A DNA stretch of 64,000 bases, taken from positions 62,001 through 126,000 of the forward strand of contig CAVSND010000013.1 of NCBI GenBank assembly GCA_963729215.1, written 5' to 3'. The notes under the pieces were generated by a model. The model did no database searches. It saw nothing but the letters and a program-made list of their open reading frames with translations, and had not been told where the DNA came from. Position numbers and translations under genes: made by a program. This stretch comes from CAVQJU01 sp963729215 (GTDB lineage Bacteria; Acidobacteriota; Vicinamibacteria; Vicinamibacterales; CAVVIG01). Positions 1-8,131 of this stretch are shown in pieces. The first letter of the stretch is position 1. The number at the start of each line of letters is the position of its first letter.

Positions 1-51
1 CGTTTAGTTGACGTTTCTGGCGGGAACGCTGTTTGCGAGCACTACCGTATT

Positions 52-201
52 GTGAAGATCATCGCGCCACCCCCAACGATCTGCCAGAAGTGTGGCAGCC
101 ATCGGACGCGCGTCGTCGGTCAATCGGCCGCCCCGAAACTCGTGTACGTGCGCTGCGAGGCCTGCGGACACGTCTTCGTTCCGCCTCCGCAACAATCGTA
201 G
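52..201 (+). CDS. Small zinc-ribbon protein, open at left edge
   Basis: A 49-residue product from a GTG start. It has two CxxC knuckles (C11/C14 and C35/C38) about 20 residues apart, the layout of a single structural zinc ribbon, followed by a short Pro/Gln tail. The reading frame stays open back to base 1, so this could instead be the C-terminal ribbon of a longer protein that begins outside the window. Nucleic-acid or protein binding is typical of such ribbons, but nothing here shows the partner. The zinc-binding inference is sound; the start and function are not settled. Confidence 0.55.
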   Translation: MKIIAPPPTICQKCGSHRTRVVGQSAAPKLVYVRCEACGHVFVPPPQQS

Positions 202-247
202 TCTGCCGGGAACGGCCGGCGCTAGAATCACGTCGTATGTCATCTGA

Positions 248-275
248 AATGACCAGATGACCAGATGACGAGATG
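248..275. repeat. GACCAGAT tandem word abutting a start codon
   Basis: Three near-copies of an 8-9 base word (GACCAGAT, ACCAGATG, ACGAGATG) end exactly in the ATG of the following gene at 273, so the start codon is itself part of the last unit. The reverse complement of the same word (GGTCATCTGGTCATTT) lies at 25251-25267, between two minus-strand genes, so it is a dispersed word rather than local slippage only. No Shine-Dalgarno-like GGAGG precedes the gene. Confidence 0.6.
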
Positions 276-1073
276 AATAAATTCGCCTTCGTATTCGCGC
301 TGCTGGTGGCGGCTCCTGCACACGCGCAGTGGTTGAAGTATCCGACGCCCGGCGTCCCCAGGACGGCCAGCGGGACGCCGAATCTGAACGCGTCCGCGCC
401 ACGCACCGCTGACGGCAAGCCGGACCTGTCGGGCATCTGGATTCCCGAAGACAACAGGCCCTGCCCGGCCGAAGGCTGCGCCGACATGAAAGTGGGGCAG
501 CAGTTCGTGGACATGGGCTGGGGACTCAAGGGCGGCCTGCCGTACCAGCCGTGGGCGGCGGCGCTGACCAGGCAGCGAACCGCGGAGCTTCGCCTGAACG
601 ATCCCAACTCGCAGTGCCTGCCGATCGGTATCGTGCGCATGCACACGACGCCGTTGTACCGGAAGATCGTGCAGACGCCTGGCCTGGTGATCATCCTGAG
701 CGAACGCCAGGTGTGGTACCGGCAGGTGTTTACCGACGGCCGGCCGCTGCCGCCGGATCCGCAGCCGACGTGGAATGGCTACTCGGTGGGCACGTGGGAC
801 GGCGACACGCTCGTCGTGCGGTCGAGCGGGTTTCGCGACGGTCTCTGGCTCGACGCCAACGGCAGCCCGATGACCGGGGCCGCGACGATCACCGAACGCT
901 TCCGCCGCACGAACTACGGGACGCTCGACATCACGATCACCGTGGACGATCCAAAGGCCTACACGGCGCCGTGGACCACGACCATCCGCCACCTCATCGC
1001 GCTCGACACGGAACTGATCGACTACGTGTGCCAGGAGAACGAGAAGGACGTTCGTCATCTCGTTGGGAAGTAG
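273..1073 (+). CDS. Secreted D-L-x-G-x-W family protein, copy 1
   Basis: A 266-residue protein with a signal peptide (MNKFAFVFALLVAAPAHAQ, cleavage after AHA). The mature N-terminus repeats a WLKYPTPGVPR segment and then 'APRTADGKPDLSGIW', the hallmark of a family much expanded in Acidobacteria. Later blocks are PLYRKIVQTPGLV, a D-G-R-PLP loop, W-x-G-DTLVV, TERFRR and a C-terminal ELIDYVCQEN. The same blocks recur in the proteins at 16778, 18045, 24290 and 58625; the closest is 18045, which shares the whole architecture. The molecular function is unknown; a periplasmic or outer-surface location follows from the signal peptide. The gene stands alone. Family assignment is confident, role is not. 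Confidence 0.85.
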   Translation: MNKFAFVFALLVAAPAHAQWLKYPTPGVPRTASGTPNLNASAPRTADGKPDLSGIWIPEDNRPCPAEGCADMKVGQQFVDMGWGLKGGLPYQPWAAALTRQRTAELRLNDPNSQCLPIGIVRMHTTPLYRKIVQTPGLVIILSERQVWYRQVFTDGRPLPPDPQPTWNGYSVGTWDGDTLVVRSSGFRDGLWLDANGSPMTGAATITERFRRTNYGTLDITITVDDPKAYTAPWTTTIRHLIALDTELIDYVCQENEKDVRHLVGK

Positions 1074-1075
1074 CG

Positions 1076-1658
1076 ATGAGAAGCCGCGCGCGCGTCGGCG
1101 CCCTTGTGGCATGCGTCTCGTTCGAGCGCCTGCAATCCGACGAGCCCTTCGCCCTCTTCGTCTGGCGCGCTTGACGGCCAATGGAGCGGGACCACGGCGC
1201 AGGGCGTGCCCATCACCTTCAGCGTTGCGTCAAACCAGAAGGTCACGTCTATCTCGGTTGGATACAGCTTCAACGGCTGTTCCGGCATCCAGACGTATTC
1301 GAACCTGAGTCTCGACACGGCGCCGACGGTGATCTGTATTCCCGGCCCATGCTCGAACGACATCTCGTCGTTCCGGTCGTTCAACTACCTGGCCGGTTCG
1401 CCCGGCGGCCCCTCCACGACCATCAACGGCCTGTTTGTTCTCGGGAGCCGGGCCGAAGGCCAGGTGTCTTTCAGAGACTATCCCGGCTGCGGAACCGCGG
1501 CGGGAATCGGGTGGACCGCCGTCAAGGCCGTGAAGGTGACAGAAAATGTAAAACGGAAAACGGAGAACGAAATTTCTGAGTGTCTCTGCGTCCTACGTTC
1601 ACGTAGCCTGCCGGCTCTCGGCCGCCGGCGCGTCACGGGTGCACGATGCGAACGGTGA
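1076..1658 (+). CDS. Putative lipoprotein, frameshifted in the signal peptide
   Basis: An ATG two bases after the previous stop opens a short signal-like stretch (MRSRARVGALVACVS). A second frame then gives a Ser/Pro-rich linker (CNPTSPSPSSSG) followed by a small beta-rich domain with GQWSGTTAQGVPITFSV and paired cysteines. A single indel around 1110-1125 would join them into a lipoprotein with Cys at the linker start. The domain itself seems to end near 1540; the last roughly 40 residues translate an AAAACGGAAAACG repeat and overlap the convergent gene at 1633 by 26 bases. No family recognised. Whether the indel is biological is open. Confidence 0.5.
1545..1612. repeat. AAAACG / CGTTC low-complexity inverted element
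   Basis: The left side is GTAAAACGGAAAACGGAGAACG; the right side is CTACGTTCACGTAGCCTGCC. This is the same vocabulary as the flanks of the REP2 composite elements at 39535, 42651 and 48265. It lies between convergent genes and is read as the C-terminal tail of the upstream lipoprotein gene. Confidence 0.45.
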
Positions 1659-2070
1659 AGTCCGCCGGAGCTGTGAGCCCGCCGAGATCGTAAATCCTCG
1701 CGCAGTACGTGCCGGCCGCAAGCGAGTTGACCAGCTGCGCCGTCAACCCGGGCGCCGTCGCGACGGAGTTCGTCACGCTGCAGTCGGTTTCGAGCGGCGT
1801 GCCGACCCCAAGGCCCATAACCGTGTTCGACGCCGGACCCGGCGGAGTGGGAACGAGGCTGGCGAGCGTAATGCTGACCTGGCCCGTCGCCGCGGTCGTG
1901 AACGAGTAGAAGCTCGAACCCTGCACCTCCAGCCTGCCCGAGAACGTTTCCGTGGTCGGCAATGCCGGCGTCGTGGGTGTCGTGGGGGTGTTGTTGCCGC
2001 AGGCGATGGTCAATAGCCCGAGGACGAGCAGGAACCCAAGAGTGATCGTCGCGGTTTTCATCGCGGTCAT
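1633..2070 (-). CDS. Small Thr-linker lipoprotein, PPC-like domain (paralog A)
   Basis: 145 residues. The start at 2070 is chosen because its ATG overlaps the TGA of the upstream gene (ATGA, translational coupling). The lipobox is LLTIAC, then a TPTTPTTP linker, then a domain of about 110 residues with FSGRLEVQGSSFYSFTT, a GLGVGTP turn, a DCSVTNSV cysteine, and YCARIYDLGG near the end. The two cysteines are conserved in all four paralogs here, so a disulfide is likely. The fold pattern resembles bacterial pre-peptidase C-terminal (PPC) beta-sandwich domains; that is inference. Probably an outer-membrane or periplasmic lipoprotein of unknown job. Confidence 0.75.
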   Translation of the reverse strand: MTAMKTATITLGFLLVLGLLTIACGNNTPTTPTTPALPTTETFSGRLEVQGSSFYSFTTAATGQVSITLASLVPTPPGPASNTVMGLGVGTPLETDCSVTNSVATAPGLTAQLVNSLAAGTYCARIYDLGGLTAPADFTVRIVHP

Positions 2071-2514
2071 GGATGCGTGACGGTAACGGTAACGGTGACG
2101 CCGGGCTGCCCGACGGTGCCGATGTCGTAGGCGCCCGCGCAATACACTCCCGGGTCCACCGACACCGAGAGCTGCGCTGTGGTTCCCGGCGTGGTGTTCA
2201 CGGTCTGGGTGAATCGGCAGTCGGCGCCCGTGGATCCTCGAACGCCGACGCCTAGACCAAGTGTGACTGTTGGCTGGGCGTCTGCCAGAAGCACCGTGAC
2301 GGTTCCTGCCTGGTTGGCGAGGAATGTTCGAACGGCCTGCCCCGTCGGCGCCATGATGCCGTGCAGCGTTTCAGTCTGCGCGGTCGTCGTCGAAGGCGCT
2401 GGTCGTGGTGGTGCTGTCGTCGCCGCACGCGGCGCTGAGCGCCGCGAATGCCAGCAGCGCGAGGGCCGGCCAGATGAAGAGAGTGTGAGCGCGCAAAGAT
2501 TGAGCGGCACGCAT
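2067..2514 (-). CDS. Small Thr-linker lipoprotein (paralog B), frameshifted
   Basis: The start at 2514 gives MRAAQSLRAHTLFIWPALAL and lipobox LSAAC followed by GDDSTTTTS. The mature domain continues in the next frame (STTTAQTETLHG, then TVTLGLGVGVR, DCRFTQTV and YCAGAYDIG), so one indel near 2390-2400, inside the Thr-rich linker, splits the gene. Its stop overlaps the start of paralog A (ATGA), so the two form an operon. Same domain as the genes at 1633, 2595 and 3065. The low-complexity ACG/GTC run at the break makes either slippage or sequencing error plausible. Confidence 0.65.
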
Positions 2515-2594
2515 GGATCGGTACGGGACTCCTATTGTGAAACTTCTGTGACACTCGGGCCCCGCCGGTCGCGGCGCTCGTCTTGCTTTGTACA

Positions 2595-3048
2595 ATGACA
2601 CAAATGACGCCAATTCGGATCGTGGTGTTCGCCGCGGCGCTGATGGCGGCCGGTTGCTGCTCACGACACCACCACGCCCTCGTCCACATCGACGACCACG
2701 ACGACAACCACGACCAGTACGACGCCGACGACGTCCGAACCGTTTGCCGCGACCATCGCCGTGGGCGGCTCGGCCTTCTATTCATTCAACATCGCGGTGA
2801 ACGGGACAGTCAACGTCACGTTGAACGCCGTCGGCGGCGCGGGTGTCCCCGCGACCGTTCAACTCGGCCTGGGAATTGGCACGCCGGCGGGCGTTGATTG
2901 TTCGGTGACCAGCTCGGTGACCGCCGGAGCTGGCACGGCTCCCCAGCTGACGGGTACGTTCGGGCCAGGCTCGTTCTGCGTCCGGGTTTACGACGTGGGC
3001 AACCTGCCGGCTCCCGCGTCGTTCAGCGTGACGATCGCGCACTCCTGA
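2595..3048 (+). CDS. Small Thr-linker lipoprotein (paralog C), frameshifted
   Basis: Divergent from paralog B, 80 bases apart. MTQMTPIRIVVFAAALMAAG leads to lipobox Cys. Then a long Thr/Ser linker (frame from 2671, about 15 Thr codons of ACG/ACC type) leads into AVGGSAFYSFNIAVNGTVN, GLGIGTPAG, DCSVTSSV and FCVRVYDVGNLP. An indel around 2650-2668, just after the lipobox, separates signal peptide and domain. An in-frame start 9 bases later (2604) is equally possible. It converges with paralog D, 16 bases away. Confidence 0.65.
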
Positions 3049-3064
3049 TTAGGACGTTCGGCGG

Positions 3065-3499
3065 TCACGTATGGGCGACGGTCACCGTGTAGGCAATGGG
3101 ACCGGCCGCGTTTCCCACGTCCAGGACTTCCACGCAATAGGACACCGGCGTTGAGGGTGCCGGTGAGCTGGGCGGTGGTACTCGCCGTCGCGGTCGTGGT
3201 GGCGCCGGACAGCAGCGCGCAGCGTGCCGGCTCCTCGGGGTGCCGATCCCCAGGCCCATGGTGATGGTGGGAGGCGGTCCCGCCGACACGAGCGTCACAT
3301 TGACGGTGCCGCCGGTCGTAACCGTGAACGGCTGGAAGTCCACGCCGCCTGGCTGAACGGTCCCCGAGAGCGTGTCCGTCACGAGCGTGCCGGTCGGTGC
3401 GACGACCGAGTTGGAAGTGCTGGCGCCACCGCAGCCTGCGGCCATCCCGAGGGCGCCCGCCGCGGCGAGCACAAGTCCGAATGCGGTCGAACGAGTCAT
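3065..3499 (-). CDS. Small Thr-linker lipoprotein (paralog D), two compensating frameshifts
   Basis: Starts at 3499, one base after the response-regulator stop codon, so almost certainly co-transcribed with it. The lipobox is MAAGC. Mature domain: GTVQPGGVDFQPFTV, TITMGLGIGTP, then about 30 residues out of frame, then back in frame at SYCVEVLDVGN. In the intermediate frame the missing stretch reads ARCALLSGATTTATASTTAQL, matching the central block of the paralogs. Two opposite indels (near 3225 and 3140) therefore flank it. Same family as 1633, 2067 and 2595. Confidence 0.65.
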   Translation of the reverse strand: MTRSTAFGLVLAAAGALGMAAGCGGASTSNSVVAPTGTLVTDTLSGTVQPGGVDFQPFTVTTGGTVNVTLVSAGPPPTITMGLGIGTPRSRHAARCCPAPPRPRRRVPPPSSPAPSTPVSYCVEVLDVGNAAGPIAYTVTVAHT

Positions 3500-3500
3500 A

Positions 3501-4187
3501 TCAGATCTCTCCCAGCTTGTAGCCGACCCCACGGACGGTCAGCACGTATTTCGGAACCTCGCTGTCTTTCGGAACTTTGCTGTCGCGGGGCTCGATGCGC
3601 CGCCTGAGCCGGCTGACGAGCGTGTCCACGCTTCGCACCGTGACAAAACGATCGGCTCCCCAGATCTGCGCGAGCAGTCCTTCCCGGCTGAAGACGACGC
3701 CCGGGTGACCGGTCAGGAGATAGAGGAGGTGAAACTCCTGCTCCGTCAGTTGGACGCACCCCCCGCCGACGCTGACGTGGCGCCTCGCCGGATCGAGGCG
3801 GATGTCGCCGTGCGTGAGCACGGGTGCGGCCGTCGCGTGCACCGTGTTCCGGAGGCTGCGCGTCGCCCGGGATCGGTGAATGGCCGCGCGCGCGCGAGCC
3901 GCCAGTTCGTGTTGCCCGAATGGCTTCATCAGGAAATCATCAGCGCCTTGTTCGATTTCCATCAGGGCTGCGGCCAACCCGTTGTCCGGGGCGATGATGA
4001 CGATCGGTACGTGGCGGTTCAGCGTGTGCTGCCTCAGCGTCCGGCAGATCTGCAGGCCGGCGACGTGGGGAGCCGCCAGATCCACCATGACCAGGTCGAA
4101 CGCCTTGGCCGCCGCCTGCCGCAGGGCGGCCATCCCGTCGGCAACGGCTTCACATGCATGGCGATCGCGGCCGAGTCCGAGCGTCAT
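3501..4187 (-). CDS. OmpR/PhoB-type response regulator, start unclear
   Basis: Receiver domain plus C-terminal winged helix. Receiver features: phosphoacceptor Asp in LVMVDLAAP and the Lys of LMKPF. The DNA-binding domain has LTEQEFHLLYLLTGHPGVV, RSVDTLVSRLRRRIEP and the terminal VRGVGYKL. The first ATG (4187) falls inside alpha-1: the frame continues upstream with RILLVEHEAGLRES, which is the missing beta-1 with its acidic pocket, but only ACG, CTG or ATT codons are available there before a stop near 4260. So the true start is probably non-ATG around 4226, or the ATG is lost. No histidine kinase is adjacent. The lipoprotein at 3065 follows after one base and is a likely target or partner. 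Confidence 0.8.
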   Translation of the reverse strand: MTLGLGRDRHACEAVADGMAALRQAAAKAFDLVMVDLAAPHVAGLQICRTLRQHTLNRHVPIVIIAPDNGLAAALMEIEQGADDFLMKPFGQHELAARARAAIHRSRATRSLRNTVHATAAPVLTHGDIRLDPARRHVSVGGGCVQLTEQEFHLLYLLTGHPGVVFSREGLLAQIWGADRFVTVRSVDTLVSRLRRRIEPRDSKVPKDSEVPKYVLTVRGVGYKLGEI

Positions 4188-4226
4188 GGACTCGCGAAGT
4201 CCTGCCTCGTGTTCGACCAGCAGGAT

Positions 4227-4496
4227 GCGCGTATTGCGCGTATTGAAATGAAGTGTGCGAATCGATCACGAGTCTCCGTCGGCTGAAGAGTACCGACGCG
4301 GTGCAAGCCGAAGGCCAGCGATTACTTCATCAGCGGCCCGCCTTCGACCTGACGAGGTGACACCCCCGCCCGCCATCCCGTCCACGGCGCGGGACAGATA
4401 AGGAAATCGGAATGTAAGGAAATCGAAAAGCCGGAAGGTAGAACGTAGAAGGAACGAGCAGACGGGAAACGAGCCACGAGCCACGAGCCACGAGTA
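4227..4496. other. Non-coding stretch with heptamer repeats
   Basis: No convincing gene. The right part is A/G-rich low complexity (AAGGAAATCGGAATGTAAGGAAATCG, in pieces) followed by GCCACGA heptamers at 4469-4494 that end three bases before the stop codon of the next minus-strand gene. The same GAGCCACGAGCC word recurs near 10824-10841. Confidence 0.5.
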
Positions 4497-5569
4497 CTAC
4501 GGAGCCGGACAGCTCCTGGTCTCCGTGGCCATCGATCCAAGGCTGGAGACGAAGCCGGGGCCGAACGTGCTGCCGCGGCCCGAAGTGGAGCGGATGAAGG
4601 TGCTCGACGCATCGAGGGGCAGGGTGGCGACGTTCCGGCAGAACGCCGCCCACTTGCCGTCCTGCAAGTACTGCTCGACGTTCGAGAGGTAAAACGCACC
4701 CACGGGGACGCCGTGCGCTTTGAGATACGCGCCAATGCGCCGGATCGCCTTCGGGCCCGCGAAATCGCCGACGACGGGGACGATGAGGTTGCTGGTTTCG
4801 AGATCGCGGATGATCGTGAAGTTCGACTCCGACGCCAGGTAGCTCCGGTAGACGCCCGCTTCGTCCGTGGCGGACATGAGCTCCGCGTAGTTCGGCGAGA
4901 AGCGAATCGCGGCGCCGCGTTCGAAGAAGACGCGGTAGATGTGGCTGATGCCTTCCACATCCAGCGCCGGCAGCGGCAGCGCATGAACCTTCAGCAATCG
5001 TTCGGTGATCGCCGCCAGGTTCCGTTCGTACAGGGCTTCGTCGTTCGTGGCGGCGCTGAAGGCGGCAAACAGGTCGGCGACCGGCGTCTCGGACGTCAAT
5101 CCCCGCGGCCGTGGCCGCGAGAACAGCATCGACACGAAGTCCGCGCGGTCCTTTGTCAGTTCGAAGATCGCCTTGTACATCAGCTGCAGCTGCAGATTGC
5201 CGCGGCGGATGTCGAAGATGATGGCGATCGCCGGGCGCACGGCGGCGATGTATGTGAAGTTCTGCTCGGGGCCCACGCCGAGGTACGCCGCGCCTGGGCG
5301 CGTGCGCGAGAGGAGGTCGGGAATCACGCGCTCGAACCCCAGCTCGTTCGACGTCAGGTTGTCAGATCGGAAAAACCCGTTTGGTTCCGAGGCGTCGACG
5401 CTCAGCTGCCAGAGTTCGCGGTCGGTCAGCCGGACCGCCGTGTTCGTGCCGGCGGGGCGGGCAGCCTCGCCTGTGACACCGCCGTCACGCCGGCGCCGAT
5501 CGCCAGCGCGACGCCCACCGCGATCGTGACGAGCCGCCCTGCCTGGCTCATAAGCTTCGCGCCCATCAT
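4497..5569 (-). CDS. Unknown secreted family with GVGPEQNFTY motif, copy 1, frameshifted
   Basis: The N-terminus (MSQAGRLVTIAVGVALAIGA, start 5551 or 5566/5569) is a signal peptide or anchor. After an indel near 5450-5465 the frame continues with LTDRELWQLSVDASEPNGFF, RSDNLTSNELGFERVIPDLL and on to the stop. It is a clear paralog of the gene at 36390: shared GVGPEQNFTYIAA, DIRRGNLQLQLMYKA, LSRPRPRGL, and VVGDFAGPKAI...FYLSNVEQYL blocks. The glycine-rich strand followed by an acidic D-I-R-R-G-N resembles a Rossmann-type methyltransferase core, but I do not recognise a named family. It lacks the last roughly 40 residues seen in copy 2. Confidence 0.7.
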
Positions 5570-5594
5570 ATCGAGAGAAAAAAAAATATCAGGG

Positions 5595-6609
5595 TGCAAC
5601 TTCACCGACTGGTACGGCCAGCAGAGCTGCACCGCCGGCCGCGCCGCCTTCATCACGGGCCAGTCGCCGATCCGCACCGGCCTGACCAAGGTCGGCCTGC
5701 CTGGAGCCGACCTCGGCCTGCAGCCGGAAGATCCGACCATCGCCGACGTCCTGAAGCCGCTGGGCTACGTGATGCGGGCAGTTCGGCAAGAACCATCTTG
5801 GCGACCGTGACGAGTTCCTGCCGACGGCGCACGGCTTCGACGAGTTCTTCGGCAACCTGTATCACCTGAACGCGGAACAGGAGCCGGAGAATCCCGACTA
5901 CCCGAAGGACCCCGAATTCAAGAAGAAGTACGGACCGCGCGGCGTGCTCGCACACGCTGGGCCAACCCCGACGGCACGCAGAAAATCGAGAACACCGGTC
6001 CGTTGACGATCAAGCGCATGGAGACGGTGGACGAGGAATTCCTCGACGCCAGCCTGGAAGTTCATGGAGAAGTCGGTCAAGGACAACAAGCCCTTCTTCT
6101 GCTGGTGGAACTCGACGCGGATGCACATCTTCACGCACCTGAAGAAGGAGTCGGAAGGCAAGACGGGCCTCGGCATCTATCCCGACGGCATGGTCGAGCA
6201 CGACGGCCACGTCGGTCAGCTGCTCAAGAAGCTCGACGACCTGGGCATCGCGGACAACACGATCGTGATGTACTCGACCGACAACGGCGCGGAGGTGATG
6301 AGCTGGCCGGACGGCGGCACGACGCCGTTCCGCGGCGAGAAAGACACCAACTACGAAGGCGGCTGGCGCGTGCCGTGCGCGATCCGCTGGCCGGGCCACA
6401 TCAAACCCGGCACGGTGTCCAACGAGATCTTCTCGCACACCGACATGCTGCCGACGCTGGCGGCCGTGGCCGGCGAGCCCGACGCCGTCGGGAAGCTGAA
6501 GAAGGGCTACAAGTCGGGAAACAAGACATTCAAGGTTCACATCGACGGCTACAACCTGCTGCCGTTCCTCAAGGGCGAGGTGAAGGAGAATCCGCGAAAA
6601 GGATTCAAG
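5595..6609 (+). pseudogene. Arylsulfatase remnant, both ends missing
   Basis: Homology starts abruptly at NFTDWYGQQSCTAGRAAF, which holds the C-x-A-x-R formylglycine site, and runs through PTAHGFDEFFGNLYH, NTIVMYSTDNGAE, EGGWRVPCAIRWPGHI and FSHTDMLPTLAAVAG before stopping near PRKGF. Sulfatases of this type need about 50-60 more residues upstream (metal-binding Asp pair) and about 150 downstream, and neither exists: the 5' end sits 14-26 bases from the divergent gene and the 3' end runs into the pntAA leader. Three single-base frame changes also occur (about 5770, 5950, 6056). The catalytic Cys survives, but the protein cannot be functional as read. No sulfatase maturase is nearby. Confidence 0.85.
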
Positions 6610-6641
6610 CAGGTATCATTCATTCCTGACGGAGGCGTGAC

Positions 6642-7817
6642 GTGCGTATCGCGGTGCCCCGGGAGAGCGCTTCCGGCGAACGACGGGTAGCCCTCGTGCC
6701 TGAATCCTGCAAGAAGCTGATGCAGGCGGGCTACGAGATCTCAATAGAAGCGGGAGCCGGCGATGCCGCCGGGTTCGGCGGCGACGAGTATTCGAAACTC
6801 GGCGTCAGCCTCGTTTCCGATCCGGCCGCGCTGATCGGGTCAGCCGATCTGATTCTCAAGGTGGGTGCGCCGGGCGCCGCCTCGGCGGGCGACGCCCGCG
6901 ACGAGGTGGGGTGGATGAAGCCCGGCGCGATCTACGTCGGGTCGCTGATGCCGCTTCGCCATCTGCCAGTCGTGCGCGCGCTCGCCGCCCGGAAGGTCAC
7001 CTCCTTCGCCACCGACGCGATCCCCCGCACCACGCGCGCCCAGTCGATGGACACGCTGTCGTCGATGGCCAATCTGGGCGGCTACAAGGGCGTGCTGCTC
7101 GCCGCCGTCGAGCTGAACCGGTACTTTCCCATGCTCACGACGGCCGCCGGCATGGTGTTCCCGGCAAAAGTGTTCGTGATCGGCGCGGGTGTCGCGGGCC
7201 TCCAGGCCATCGCGACCGCCAAGCGGCTGGGCGCCAACGTCGTGGCGACCGACGTCCGGCCGGAAGTGAAGGAGCAGATCGAAAGCGTGGGCGCGAAGTA
7301 CGTCGGTATCGAGCTCGGCGAAAGCGCCGCGGCGGGCGGCGGCTACGCCAAGGAGCTGTCCGAAGCCGATCGCAAGCGCCAGGCCGAACTCCTCGCCGCC
7401 GAGTGTGCGCAGTCCGATGTCGTCATCACGACGGCGCTGATTGGTGGCGTTTTCGCGCCGCGGCTCATTTCGGCCGCGACCGTGAAGACCATGAAGCCGG
7501 GGTCGGTCATCGTGGACCTGGGCGCGGACGGTGGCGGCAACTGCGAGCTGTCCCGGCCGGGCCAGACCGTGCACGCCGGCGGCGTCACGATCCTCGCGCC
7601 GCTCAACCTGCCCGCCACGGTGCCGTACCACGCGAGCCTGCTGTTCTCGCGGAACCTGACCGCGTTCGTTCAGGCCTTCACGAAGGACAAGGCGTTCGCC
7701 CTGGATTTCGGCGACGACATCCAGCAGGGCGCCGTCATTACCCACGACGGCGAGGTCAAACACGCGCGCACGCGCGAAGCTCTTGAAAAAGCGGCGCTGG
7801 AGACGCCAACACCGTGA
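6642..7817 (+). CDS. pntAA: NAD(P) transhydrogenase subunit alpha part 1
   Basis: 391 residues, the soluble NAD(H)-binding dI subunit of proton-translocating transhydrogenase. Visible features: conserved N-terminal RIAVPRE...ERRVALVP, the RAQSMD loop (132-137), Rossmann GAGVAG (181-186) with D-V-R at the end of beta-2, and LPATVPYHAS near the C-terminus. GTG start with GGAGG nine bases upstream. The length fits the three-subunit (AA/AB/B) version. The stop overlaps the GTG of pntAB (GTGA). The complex uses the proton gradient to reduce NADP+ with NADH. Confidence 0.96.
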   Translation: MRIAVPRESASGERRVALVPESCKKLMQAGYEISIEAGAGDAAGFGGDEYSKLGVSLVSDPAALIGSADLILKVGAPGAASAGDARDEVGWMKPGAIYVGSLMPLRHLPVVRALAARKVTSFATDAIPRTTRAQSMDTLSSMANLGGYKGVLLAAVELNRYFPMLTTAAGMVFPAKVFVIGAGVAGLQAIATAKRLGANVVATDVRPEVKEQIESVGAKYVGIELGESAAAGGGYAKELSEADRKRQAELLAAECAQSDVVITTALIGGVFAPRLISAATVKTMKPGSVIVDLGADGGGNCELSRPGQTVHAGGVTILAPLNLPATVPYHASLLFSRNLTAFVQAFTKDKAFALDFGDDIQQGAVITHDGEVKHARTREALEKAALETPTP

Positions 7818-8131
7818 CCCAAGACTTCTGGTCAGCGCTCTACGTGTTCGTGCTCGCCTCCTTCATCGGGCTGGGCGTCATCCGGCGGGTGTCGCGGCTG
7901 CTGCACACGCCATTGATGTCGCTGACCAACGCGATCTCGGCCATCGCGATCGTGGGCGCGATTCTCGTCACGGGCGGCGATCACCCCTTGCGGATTCGCA
8001 TGCTCGGCGCCATCGCGCTCTTCGCGTCGATGACCAACATCGTGAGCGGCTTCCTCATCACCGATCGCATGCTGAAGATGTTCAAACCCCCGCCGAAGAC
8101 CGACGCCAAGTCCGGCGGAGGGCCCTCGTGA
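7814..8131 (+). CDS. pntAB: NAD(P) transhydrogenase subunit alpha part 2
   Basis: 105 residues with three to four predicted membrane helices (ALYVFVLASFIGLGVI, LTNAISAIAIVGAILV, MLGAIALFASMTNIVSGFL), the small membrane dII segment. The TPLMSLTNAIS signature is typical. GTG start overlaps the pntAA stop, and its own stop overlaps the pntB GTG, so the three genes are translationally coupled. The C-terminal tail is short and charged. Confidence 0.96.
   Translation: MTQDFWSALYVFVLASFIGLGVIRRVSRLLHTPLMSLTNAISAIAIVGAILVTGGDHPLRIRMLGAIALFASMTNIVSGFLITDRMLKMFKPPPKTDAKSGGGPS

Noticed and set aside
4266..4484. A 72-codon minus-strand gene
   Set aside because: Phe/Arg/Ser-rich translation of an A/G-rich low-complexity stretch with heptamers; no start signal or homology.
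5595..6609. Functional sulfatase disrupted only by sequencing errors
   Set aside because: Even with all frames repaired, both ends that carry metal ligands and the C-terminal domain are absent.
7783..8127. Longer pntB start
   Set aside because: The extra 115 codons overlap pntAB and encode Arg-rich sequence; the GTG at 8128 overlaps the pntAB stop and starts the helices correctly.
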